Assembly (NCBI GenBank): GCA_033297075.1
Contig: MU858092.1
Location: 1 to 64,000, forward strand
Source: Rhypophila decipiens
Lineage: Eukaryota > Ascomycota > Sordariomycetes > Sordariales > Naviculisporaceae
DNA length: 64,000 nucleotides
Direction of reading: 5' to 3'
In this document: one piece after another, positions 35,101-45,767 of the stretch
How positions within the stretch are numbered: position 1 is the stretch's first letter
How the letters are laid out: every line of letters begins with the position of its first letter
The notes under the pieces: model-generated
The model's input: the letters and a program-made list of their open reading frames with translations, nothing else
Told to the model about the DNA's origin: nothing
Databases searched by the model: none
Translations under genes and position numbers: made by a program

Positions 35101-37481
35101 CATGATTTTTCGAGAGGGGGAGAGTCCCTTGTGAGGGGCATGAGCCAGAGAATAAGGGGTCATCGAATTACTGGCGGGGGAAATAATAGGCATCAGTTGC
35201 GAATACTACGTCTTGTGATTGGCGGAGAGCCACATCGGATTCAACTTTGTCGTTTTCTGGGAGGTGAAAATGGCAGCGAAAAACAGGGGACCTTTCTGTG
35301 ATGTCGTAAAAGATGGGGAAGGCTTGTAGGGATTTACCGCAGCCAACCATGCCAGCCTCCTAAAGTGGGCATCAGGGGAGCATCCGGCTGCCAAAGGAAG
35401 GATCGTGGTGCACAAGGCCTGCAGAAGCCACCAAGGCAAACAGGGTATGCTAAGAGCTTGGCCAACGTCATTGTGCATTTCAAGAGCGCCGCTTACCCAG
35501 CCGGGGGTTCAAAATCAGCCCATAAGTACAGATCCCGCTCTTGGCGGTTTTGTTCCACAGCCCCCCCAATTTTTGTCATCCAAATCCACCTGCAAAAGAA
35601 ACCCAATCACGAATCACAAACGAGACAGCGCGAATTTTCCGAACTCCGGTTCCGCGAGTTGCTTCGACACGGAGCACCCAGAAAAGCCAAGTAAACCTCG
35701 TTTGAAATCAGTAACATTTACCGAGAATAGTAGGGCATGTTGAGAAAAGGCAATGCCAATGCTGGTCCACCTTCTCGTTTCGTAGATGCGACCTATCCGA
35801 AAAAGGATTGCCCCTCGTCGTCGTTATCGAATTCCACCACGGCACTACGGGCTCCCCGCCGAAATAAATTGACCAAAATCCTATCAACCCTGTCGTGGTA
35901 CCGCTTAAGGTAGGGAGCGCATAACGTGATTGTGTAATATATTTCATAATTTGGGGTGATACGAAACTTTGAACCGATCGGGTGATTTGAGCGTGCAGCG
36001 CGCAGAGCATTATCCCTGGAGGAGTTGAACTTTTCTCACACGTTTCCAGCCATTTTTGTTGTGCGGTCCTATCCGTAGATAGACAGCCAAAGAGTTTGGC
36101 ATCCAGCTCTTGCGCAATGCGCAATGTGTCTCAAAAGTCGAGGTTATCACGAATCTCAGGAGTACCTCTCAGTATCAGGCAAGCTTTGTCCCTCAGACGA
36201 CTGTAACCCCCCTTTCTGAGGCTTGCTCGTTCAATGTTGGGCAAGGTATCCGTATTAGTTACTACTACTATGCAGCGTAGGTCCGACTACGGATAACGTG
36301 GAAATCCTTCGCTTTCTTCTCTCCCTCTTCCATACAGCGCACTATTCCTAAATAACCCTATGCGCCTTTGGCCTTAACTGGCAGCTCTGACTCTTCCAGG
36401 GCCTGTAATAGGATCATCAATGTTCAGCACACGATTGCCTGTTGACATCCCGCTCCTTATGCTAACAATTCAACATCATTGTGTCTTTGGGCACACTGAC
36501 ATCGACTTGGGCGGGTCTCGGTTTCGCTTCGAACCTATGCCGTCTCGAGTGCCCGGTCCGGGACAGAAAGGTAAATTTGGCGTATCTGCTCAACGTCTCC
36601 TCTCACCTCGAGTCAAGGCCCGAAGCAAGCCGGCTATGAAGTTGCGGAGGACGTCCCTTCCCTACAAGGCACCACATGCTTCCAGAGCTCATGTGCCTGT
36701 TTCACCGCCCATCACTGTATCCACAGCTCCCATGACTAGCTCCACTCCACTGTGCTTCACCAGGGCTGGTGCTACCGCTAAACCATGACACCATGCCTCA
36801 TGTCCCTGATAGGAAAGAGGTCGCGTGTCCCTCTCCGATTCCCATATCAAAGCTCGCAGGACCCATTTAGATTATGACAGAGACCACATTTTGCTGTCTT
36901 TTTTTCCCGAACCGAGACTTGTGCCCATTTGACCCCGGCCCAGGTTGCACGCGATTCGGGTACCGCATCGTGTAGTCTGTATGTGTTCGGAGGTCGCATT
37001 CCTCACCCTCAGCTTGTTTCGCCATCCCGTGACGGCCCGGTCAGCCTCGTGCGCCTCATCTGGGGCAATCCATACTTTGCCATGCTTCTTTTGATCTATT
37101 TTTTGAGCCCCTATCGTGGGATAAGCTCGTGCTTCCAAGATGGTTGACCCCTTACCCACGTACGTCATTTCATCCGAGACCCCTCCTGCTCTCCTGCATG
37201 GACTACCCCACCTTTTGCTTGGAGCTCTGACCACCACAAACTTGAGAGCTCTGGCCAGTCACAAATGGTCCTGCCAATGCTGCTGAAAACTGCTGCCCCA
37301 CCTTTTAGGAGGTTGTCTGTCTGCCTGCTGCGGGGGTTGCGATTTGGGGACACTTCAGGTCTCCATCTCAGCCTCGATCCGCGTTGCTGCATTGAGCTCA
37401 CCACACGCCATCAGCCTCGCTAATTCACGACATCAATAGGGAATTATCGTCAGATAGATCCCCCTTGGCATCACGGAAAAT
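32156..37481. other. 5.3-kb gene-poor region
   Basis: The longest stretch without a recognisable gene. It is bounded by the 5' ends of two divergent genes (the large Zn2Cys6 factor and csn1), so part is promoter and long 5' leader. Many frames of 60-150 codons occur on both strands, none with a domain or convincing composition. No transposon ends, tRNA or long repeats seen. Confidence 0.55.
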
Positions 37482-39205
37482 ATGGCGGACCCTATGATGA
37501 TCTACTTCACCGCGGTTGACAACCATGGCGGCATCATCGTCCAAGGTAGGTCAACTCTTCCGTGCCCCCGCTGCCACCCTTGAGCCCCTCCTGATCTGCT
37601 ACCTTATCCAGTAGTGACAGCTGACATATCCGACTAGGCACCCCCAAGTTCGACCTCGACCTCTATATCCAAAACTATAAAGGTGAGGTTCTGGATCTCC
37701 CGGTTGGATTCCCCGGCTGTTTCTCTTAACCTGCATTCTAACCATTTCCCAAAGGCCGCACTCGGTTTGATCGTCTGTTCCTCATCGGCCGCAGCTCTGT
37801 CGCACTATGCGTTGATGCTCTGAAAGCCGCAGTCGCCGAGGCAAAACGCGGTCGCGATGTGGGGAGATATCGGGAAGCTGTCGAGAGCCTCCGTCTGGCA
37901 GCCCCAAATGAGCCTGAAGCGACCTTTGACCAGGCCTGGATCGACGTCACCGAGACCAGTAATCGGAATGAGACACATCGTTTGACTACTGAGCTAAAGG
38001 GCTACAAGAACAATCTCGTCAAAGAGAGTATCCGGGTATGTAACCTCAGTTTTATTTGCTAGCTTTTTCCTCAACTCCTCCCTTTCCATAGCATCAACAT
38101 AGTCAAAGATTTTGCCTCGATACCTCACTGACCCTGGAATTTACTCATCAGATGGGTAACGAAGATCTCGGGAAACACCTAGAGAGCATTGGCGACCTAA
38201 ATGGTGCGGGCGATTCGTTCAACAAGATGCGGCCCGACGTGATTACTCCAAAGCAAATCATGGACGTTGGCAAACATTTGGTCCGCGTGTCACTTCAGCG
38301 CCGCGAGTGGAGTTTGACCATGGCTCATTTGAACAAGATGGGCGGTGTCCAGCTCCCGGATGACGACCACACTTTGCAGACGTACATCAAAGTTGCACAG
38401 GGAATTGCCTTCCTCGGCCAGGAGCGCTTCCAGGAAGCCGCCATGTCCTTTCTGCAAGCAGACTCTGAAGTTGGCAGTAGCAACTACAACGAGATCGCAA
38501 GCCCCAACGATGTTGCCGTTTATGGAGGCTTGCTAGCTCTGGCATCGATGGATCGCGACTCTTTGCAAGAAAAGGTGCTCGACAATGCATCGTTTCGCAC
38601 ATTCCTGGAACGTGAACCTCATATCCGCCGCGCAGTCACACAGTTCGTTAACGGCCGCTACTCTGCCTGCATTGCCACGATTGAGGAGTATCGAACCGAC
38701 TACATGCTCGACATATATCTCCAAAGACATCTCCCCAAGATCTACGGAGCAATCCGCAGCAAGTGTATCATTCAATATTTGATACCCTTCTCCCGCGTGA
38801 AACTGGACACCATGCAAGCAGCATTTGGGACCTCAGAGAAGCCCATCGAGGGCGAGCTCGTGGACATGATCAAGGCTGGCACTCTGGATGCTCGGATCAA
38901 CACCATTGACGGGGTATGTTGGACCAATTTGTCGAGGAAGGAGTCTCACATCTGCTAACCGCTGTGCTCAACAAATACAGCTCGTCACGGTAGCCACGCC
39001 CAATCCCAGGCTCAAGATGCAGAGAGAGGCTCTCGAGACGGCGCAGAATTACGAGAAGCAGGCGATTGACCGACTCCGTCGGATGGGCATAGCCGCGGCG
39101 GATCTCGAGTACAAGGGTCAGCGCAGGGGCGGATCAGTCAGCAATCTCATGAATTCAGGCCCCTCCTTCCAGACTGAGCTGTCGTTTGACGAATCTATGG
39201 GTTGA
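37482..39205 (+). CDS. csn1: COP9 signalosome subunit 1
   Basis: Five exons: 37482-37545, 37638-37682, 37755-38035, 38152-38913 and 38981-39205 (458 aa). The start MADPMMIYFTAVDNHGG and all four introns fit in phase. Helical TPR-like repeats with LGKHLESIGDLNGAGDSFNK and TPKQIMDVGKHLVRVSLQR are typical of CSN1/Rpn7. A PCI domain follows (FRTFLEREPHIRRAV, IYGAIRSKCIIQYLIPFSRV, MIKAGTLDARINTIDG), and the C-terminal helix includes RRMGIAAADLEY. CSN removes Nedd8 from cullin-RING ubiquitin ligases in the nucleus; in filamentous fungi it links light and development. Convergent with prp18. Confidence 0.92.
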
Positions 39206-39949
39206 TGTCGGAGTTTTGGCCCGAGCTCACGGATTAGACTATGATGACTGAGGAAACACAATAAGGGCAGGAATGCATATTGATCAAGCGATAAACTGGG
39301 AACGAATGGAAAACAAACTGGAGTTTTGGGAGTAGCATATCAGGCAGGTCTTTATCTCACATGGATCCAGCCCTTTATTTGTGGGAAGGAGCTCTGGTAT
39401 TACTTCGTTTTGGGCTTTCTATTCGACCTGTGTTTAATGTTAGAGAGGGTAATAGATACACCATATCATTTCAAGGCATTGTGAGACCCTCTCGTCCAGC
39501 TCAGGTGGATGTGCATCGATGTCCGCATGAGCTGACGATGGCTCACTTTTTGGTGTGTTTGTTATGTGGATATGACATCGAAAATCAGGCCTCTGAAAGA
39601 TGTCAGACTTCAGAATGTTTGCCGTGGATCTCCAAGATATCACGTCGTGAAAGCCTGGCGGCCACCCATTGCCCCAGCTCGAGGAGTATACCAGGTAAGT
39701 AATTGGTCGACTCGTGATGTATAAACCAAGTACAGCACAGAATTATATACCAGAAAGGGACGACGCAGATGCTAGAATGGTACAGAAAAAGGGTATCGAT
39801 AATTTTAGTACCACTCCATACTCACTATCCCATGTCAGTTACAAGATTGATTCTGCTCTCCATTCCCACATACTCCCTCTCTACTATCATCTCCCACCAC
39901 CCAGATAACAGCAAATCAAATCCTGCCCCACCTCCCTCAGCGAGGTCGA
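39206..39949. other. Convergent 3' flanks csn1/prp18
   Basis: 744 bp between the two stop codons. No recognisable gene; overlapping frames of 60-113 codons have no motif. Confidence 0.6.
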
Positions 39950-41074
39950 TCAACCCATCAACTGCCTTATATCCGTCGGCGGCCACCTAACCTGCGCAAA
40001 CGTCAAACACCTCTTAATACTCTGCAGATACTTTCTAGTAACCTCTCCGCCCATGATATGCCCCTTGGCACCATCATGCAGCTTCTCTCGAGCACTACGC
40101 TCATGGATACCCACCATAGTGACACCAATCGGCCACGCAGCTTTACCGATACTCAGCCTCAAATACCCATCATTAGCATCGACGTAGCGCCTTTCCTGCG
40201 CAGCAACAACAATCTCGACAATCGCGGCCAGAATCTCTTCGTCTAGGTCTCCTTTTTCGAATTTTCTGAAGAGGGGACGCATGGTTTCTTTGGAAGATAC
40301 CATGGCGTTTCGTGCTGCCTGGCCTGCAAAGGTGTCGCTGTTTTGTTCTTTGGCCAGGGCGAGTTCCCACTCGCGGAGGACCATGTTGAAGTAGGAGGAT
40401 AATTGCCTGTATAAGAGGCGTCGGGATTTTTTGTCGGATAGGGGCGGGACGGTGGGGGAGAGTTTCATTTTTGCCTCGGGGACGGGGAGGAGGGTTGTTT
40501 CGATTGGGCCTGTCGCCGTCTCTAGACCTAGTGTGATTTTGTAGTAGCGCTTTTTGCGGTCCGAGAGGGACTCGCCGAATAAAAGTGCCGGATGGCCTAG
40601 AGACCGAAGTTTAGAGGTGAGGTCTTCGTCTGACAAGTCGGGCTGGTTGTCGAGGTCGAGGTCGAGGTCTGAGTTGGTCGCTTCGTCATCTTTGTCTTTG
40701 GAATCGGCATCGGAATTTTGGTTGGGCGGGATCTCGGGCAGACCGAGGCGTTTGCGACGTTGACGTTCTTCCTCGGCTTCTCTGGCTTCTCGTCGGAGAC
40801 GTGATTCCTCGGCTAGTCGTTGGCGTTTCTCCTCGCGGGCTTTGGCCTCTTCTTCTGCTTCCTCTTCGCGCTTGCGCTTCTGGGCTGCTTTGGCTGCGCG
40901 TTCTTCTTCTAGACGTTTCTGCTCGGCTAGGTAGGCGGCTTTGCGTTGTTCTTCTGCTTCGCGCTTGCTTATGAATTTGGGGGGTGCTGCTGCTGCTGGT
41001 TTGGAATCTGTCGTTGTTGATGTTGGGCCTTTCTTTTTGGCGATTTCCTTGGACATGAGCGCGGCGAAATCCAT
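39950..41074 (-). CDS. prp18: Pre-mRNA splicing factor Prp18
   Basis: Single exon, 374 aa. Begins MDFAALMSKEIAKKKG, with a highly charged Glu/Arg/Lys helix (about residues 40-115) and the PRP4-like motif RRKRLGLPEIPP. The C-terminal Prp18 domain is clear: YFNMVLREWELALAKE, MRPLFRKFEKGDLDEEIL, AAWPIGVTMVGIHERSAREK and the final stretch GGEVTRKYLQSIKRCLTF. Prp18 acts with Slu7 in 3' splice-site choice in the second step of splicing. Head-to-head with sap18, sharing 539 bp. Confidence 0.95.
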   Translation of the reverse strand: MDFAALMSKEIAKKKGPTSTTTDSKPAAAAPPKFISKREAEEQRKAAYLAEQKRLEEERAAKAAQKRKREEEAEEEAKAREEKRQRLAEESRLRREAREAEEERQRRKRLGLPEIPPNQNSDADSKDKDDEATNSDLDLDLDNQPDLSDEDLTSKLRSLGHPALLFGESLSDRKKRYYKITLGLETATGPIETTLLPVPEAKMKLSPTVPPLSDKKSRRLLYRQLSSYFNMVLREWELALAKEQNSDTFAGQAARNAMVSSKETMRPLFRKFEKGDLDEEILAAIVEIVVAAQERRYVDANDGYLRLSIGKAAWPIGVTMVGIHERSAREKLHDGAKGHIMGGEVTRKYLQSIKRCLTFAQVRWPPTDIRQLMG

Positions 41075-41613
41075 TTTCGGTTTGTGTCCCTTTTCTTTCC
41101 GGGGGTGCTTTTGGATGTTTTGAATACTTCGTCTAGAGGTTTGGTTCCTCTCGGTCGTTCGTGGTAGGAGTCGACGAGGTTGAAAAGTGTCGAATTCGGG
41201 TTGAGGTTTCCAGATGCACGAAAATGCGGGATGAGGTTGAAAGCCAGAAATTCAGCCGTTGAGGTTCCACAGGCCTTTTTGTACCCTGTAAGGCAAAGGC
41301 AGGGATCACTAGCGCTGTTCTCAGGTGAGGCTGGGTTATCAGCAGGACCCTCTCTCGTACCTCAACGGCCAACCTCGAGAGCTCCTTCTTTGAATCAACC
41401 CCATTGTCAAGTCTTGAACTCGGTTTCAATTCAGTTTTTACCATTATTGATGGAACATTTTGCATTCATCGTCTTGACCCCGTCAAACATTCACAGCTTC
41501 TTCTCATCCATACATACCATACTACTCACTTAGCTTCTTCTGATAATAAGCTTCTGGTCGTTTCGCTCTTATAACAGTTCCGTTCCAAGAATATCGCGTC
41601 CCCACCGTCCACC
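41075..41613. promoter_or_regulatory. Shared divergent promoter region prp18 / sap18
   Basis: 539 bp between the two starts. No other gene seen. Presumed to hold both promoters; specific elements not identified. Confidence 0.5.
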
Positions 41614-42482
41614 ATGACATCGTCACGAACGCCGGTCGACAGAAACAAAACCGCGCCCTTCCACGTCAAAGTGTTCTACAGAACCCTTGCATATCTCAGG
41701 TACGTACCGGCGGTGTCTACAATTTTACTCAAAGATGTTTAAAATCTGATCATTACAAAACATTTCTATTCAATCAAACATGTGTGTTTCCCTTTGAACC
41801 TAACAAACCATCATCTCTTTCCCTCAACAGGACAGAAGAACTCCTCACAGAACCTCTCCCCCTCCACTCACAAATCTTCGCATGGCGAGACACCACCCTC
41901 AAAGAAATAGCCGAGGACTTGAGCTTCGACGAGCTTGACATCCTCCCAAACCCATTCATCGGCATACGCCTCGAGTTCCGCCATGTCTTTCAGACTCCGC
42001 CTGGGCCCAACAACCAAGGTGGTGCATTGACGCATCGATACATCGGGAGTTTTGTATTCGGCGCCGGAGGGCCAGGTGCAAGTGCCGAAGAAGGCTGGGA
42101 CGGCATCAGTCACGATTCCAAAACTCTACAGGATATACGGTTTGTCCAGGGCGACATGTTGATCTGCGCCATCATGCCGCCCGATGAAGAGAGCGGTGGT
42201 GATGTGGTGCGTGCTAATACCGCGAAAGTCGGGAGGGGGAAGGGGATTGGCGAGGCGGGAGGCGTTACTTTTGACTACCTCCCGTCGTCATCTGCGTACG
42301 GTCACCGAACAGCCAGGCCCCTCGGATCAGAAGGGAGGGCGGCGGGACCTTCCGGGCGGGGCTTCAAGGACCCTAGGAACAGTTATCGACCTAGGCGGGA
42401 TAATGTTCCAGACCAAAAGTGGGCGAGGGGTGAAATACCGGACTCGCAAGGCAGATTTGAACAGAGTGAGCGTTGGGATTAG
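41614..42482 (+). CDS. sap18: SAP18 family protein
   Basis: Exons 41614-41699 and 41831-42482 (245 aa); the 131-nt intron (GTACGT...CAACAG) joins in phase. The ubiquitin-like SAP18 fold is seen from TAPFHVKVFYRT and PLHSQIFAWRDTTLKEIAED to DILPNPFIGIRLEFRHVFQT, then RYIGSFVFG and DSKTLQDIRFVQGDMLICAI. SAP18 belongs to the Sin3 histone deacetylase corepressor and to the exon-junction ASAP complex. The last 80 residues are Gly/Arg-rich and disordered (ARPLGSEGRAAGPSGRG). Confidence 0.93.
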
Positions 42483-42860
42483 CCATCATGGAGCGCAGTT
42501 TAGTTTGGAATTTATACCCGTTAAGCCTCTGGCTGTTCTCCTTTTGTCTTCTTTTTTCATGGTTACCGTTCATTTCTAGGAAGTGAACGATGGTGAGATG
42601 GTATGCTAGGTAGCAAAAGTGACGGTTCTCGGCCACGATGACATGTCATTGTCGGAAGAAATATCAAATTGGCATGAAGACCGTTCCTGAGTAAATGCTT
42701 TGTGTTTGTTTGTTTTTCGTCCACGCGCATTCTTACAGCTGCGCCTGTATCATCGATTGGCCTGTGTCTCCATAACGTCTATAGGCAGGGCCCTTTATGC
42801 ACACATCTCCCACCCTCTTTCTTTAATCTTCGCCCGCAAGCTCATCATATCAATCTCCAT
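42483..42860. other. Convergent 3' flanks
   Basis: 378 bp between the stops of sap18 and the complex I subunit gene. No gene seen. Confidence 0.6.
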
Positions 42861-43632
42861 TTAGTACTCGCGCATGTCATCTCCCCTGCGCTTGGCCCGA
42901 AAATCCCACTTGCCCTGTTCGTTTCCAAACCATCCAGTTAGTGCTTGTGTAAAATCCGATATGGTTGATAAGTGATGAACAGTGGGTGAACATACGTCTG
43001 TGGAGTAGGCCATGGCGGTGAAGATGCTTGGGACCACGACGACGAACATGGTTGTTATAAAGGCCGTTCTGGGTGTCCACCTGAAGTATCTGTAGCGGTT
43101 GTTTCTGACATCTGTTTTTAAGCCATGACGTTAGAACCAGAGAAGTGACCGTGCATTTATGTATCAGGGTTCCATCGTCGCCCAGTCCTCGCCACGGCCC
43201 TCCCAGCCCCCTTTGCCCAATTCCATCGTCTCTGTCTGAGGCTCGTCGTCGTGGTTTGGTACATATTGCCTAGAACGATATGGTACGTCGCAAGTCTGAC
43301 ATGGAAGGATTGGATCCATTGCATATACGTTCCACGAGTCGACTGAGGTTTTTAGTGTTCGGTTGCGGTTGCTGGTCGGGCAATGGAGTCGTCGAGAGAA
43401 GGAAGAACGGGTTCGGTGACGTTGGTAACCGGGAGAGAGCACACAGAGGGACGAGAACAGGCGTCGCTTATCTATCTGCTGGGCAAATAAGAAGCGTAAA
43501 GAACAACGTACTGTAGGCCTTGGTGAATGCCGGGTCAAATTTGACCTCTATATTTCGAGTCTTGTTAGTCTGGATCGAGGAGGAGGGAAAGCGGTTGGAT
43601 AATTACGCACTGAAATGCTCGAGATCCGCCAT
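42861..43632 (-). CDS. Complex I B15 (NDUFB4)-like subunit
   Basis: Four exons: 43611-43632, 43512-43547, 42996-43111 and 42861-42914, joining to 75 aa. The parts read MADLEHF, KVKFDPAFTKAY, NVRNNRYRYFRWTPRTAF, ITTMFVVVVPSIFTAMAYS and GKWDFRAKRRGDDMREY. The FRWTPR box, one membrane span and the basic KWDFRAKRRGD tail match the small B15 accessory subunit of mitochondrial NADH:ubiquinone oxidoreductase (inner membrane, peripheral role in the proton-pumping arm). No exon alone exceeds 40 codons. One intron, 43112-43511, is 400 nt, far longer than the others; no second gene was found inside it. Confidence 0.8.
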
Positions 43633-45767
43633 TGTATTTGATCAATGATTTCGCTCGCTCGTTCTCTGGCACGACGCGGGTTTCGATCGTGTAGGAGATG
43701 TGTGGTAGGGAGTAAGGAGTGGAGAGGATGTTGTCGCCGGCGAGATCAACAAGTGACGAGCTTCAATTGATGTCCGCCCGCATTGACCAGCAAGCCTAGC
43801 TTGTCCTGTCTTGGCGCGGACTAGTGGACCGAGCTTCCTCAGCTTGCGGCTGACAAAGCGGATGCCAAATCACATGACCGTGAAGCCTGAAGATCAGCCG
43901 TTGAGCGGGCCAAGAAAAGCTTATCAGCGATTGAGTCGGTCTCGGAACGGGACGTACCATTTTGTGACCGTGGTCTGGATACGTACGGAACACTCCGTAC
44001 GGAGTAACCCGTACTGAGATGGATTCTTCCACCGGACTTTCTCTATGCAACAGAGAGGCAGTGTCTCGTCACACCGCCTCAATCTTCCTTTCATAAATTT
44101 ATTGGCTGGGGGATTCAGTGGTAGCCTGGTAAAAGACAGAAGAAGTAGTGTTTCTGCAAATCGCGGGGAAGTCAGTCAGCCAAAGTCCGAAGGCCTTCAA
44201 GTTTGCGACAGTGAGAAATCCAAGTGGGAAAAAACGGTTCTGAGCGCCTTGGCGAACTCATACCGGGGTTTTTGATTCGCACTTTACTTAGCCATTAAAC
44301 AGTTCGTATAAACATGCCTCGTTCGTTCTCAGATCTGCCTCACCCTCCGGCCGAAGGACCCTTGAGAAATCAGGCTCTGAGCCACTGTCCTCATAGCCCC
44401 TGGAAATCCACCAGAAATCGTACTGACATGCTGGCTCTGTTTAAACCATTGCGATCTCATAATATTCCCTATACCCACCCGATCATCTGGGCATCACATG
44501 CAATTGTGTCGTGGATCTTGGCTGTATCAATACCGGTACTTGTCCGCAGTTGCCGGGAACAGCATTTTAGTGTGTTTTTATCGTCAAAGGAGAGGACCAA
44601 ACATCTAGAAGCCCTTCTTAAATTCAAAGCCGTTTGCAGTCCCCAATTCGTTCACGCAATTCAAGAAGCTCATTGCTCGGACTTTTCATTACACAGGCCA
44701 GAGGAGATAAGCCCCGAATCACAGCAAGAACTCCCCAATCTTACACGATGTAAAGAGGCTCTGCAGCCCCCAAACCCCACATGTGGGCAGTGTCTCTACA
44801 TGTACATACTCTTTAGCCCAGGTCACACAACGTCTGGTTGGCCTTGATGGCGTTTCAGGGGTATTTCGTCTCTGCGATCCTAATTAAGCAAGTCCATGTG
44901 AAGACCGAGTTTGATGACTTTTTTTCATGGTGTATTCTTGTACGTATTACCAACTGGATGTAAAGACACCTCAGTGCGTCAAGGGCGTCTAAAACACTCA
45001 AATGCGCAGCAACACCGCTTGTTTGGAAAGGAATGCAGCAAATATTTGTTCCAAGGATCAGGAGACTAGCCTTGCTAGCATTGAGGCTGAATACATACTC
45101 AGCGTTTTCTCTCCTTTTTCTGTACGCACTCGTCGAAGCCCAACAAAGGACCACTTACACAGTTACGGTATTATTACCGTGGTTACAATAATCGCCCAGC
45201 CACGTTCTGTAACGGCCCAGCTCGTTGGAAACATTACAATACCGATTCATTCCTTACTAAAAGCAGTCAGCAACCCGCCACTTGACCACTCTATCATATT
45301 TTTCCTTATAATCGTTACTGTTTCAAATTATAATTATCGCCCATCTCATGTAATCCCATTTATCTCGTGGCCTTGCCTCCACGTTTGAAACATTACCCTC
45401 ATGTTGATCTTGGTGCTACTTTGATCCTCCCTGCCAATATATTTCGTACCTAATGCGCGTTGGGTACTCTGCTCCGAGAAAGCCGAGATTTCCACCCCTT
45501 TTGCCTCGGTGCTGTTTTGCGTCTTCTTATTCCTTCTTTCGATTATATTTCCCCAAGAAGGATATCATTTGCCCTGATTTCTCAAAACGCAATCTGAGAA
45601 ACTTGTTGGTGCTTGGAAAATTGTTGGATTTCAAGTGCAAGCAGTCAGGGTCTACCCAATCCCAGGCTATCCTCCCTCCACTCTTTGGTCAGCCTTGCAG
45701 AGCATGAGCACGCCCTCTTGACCCCGGATCTCACGTCCACCGTCATTACCAGATCTTGTTCCTGAAC
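43633..45767. other. Intergenic, no gene seen
   Basis: 2.1 kb upstream of two divergent genes. Contains the perfect palindrome ACTCCGTACGGAGT at 43992-44005. The 177-codon frame at 44314-44847 shows no domain and is not called. Confidence 0.6.

Noticed and set aside
36420..36788. 122-codon plus frame in the gene-poor region
   Set aside because: No motif, no partner exons, composition like random GC-rich DNA.
43164..43538. Alternative last exon of the complex I subunit gene
   Set aside because: The candidate acceptor at about 43270 does not match the phase of the upstream exon.
43992..44005. Palindrome ACTCCGTACGGAGT
   Set aside because: Similar CCGTACGGAG-type words recur in fungal intergenic DNA and in this window; no specific function can be argued.
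44314..44847. 177-codon plus frame
   Set aside because: No domain and no similarity recognised; intergenic by context.
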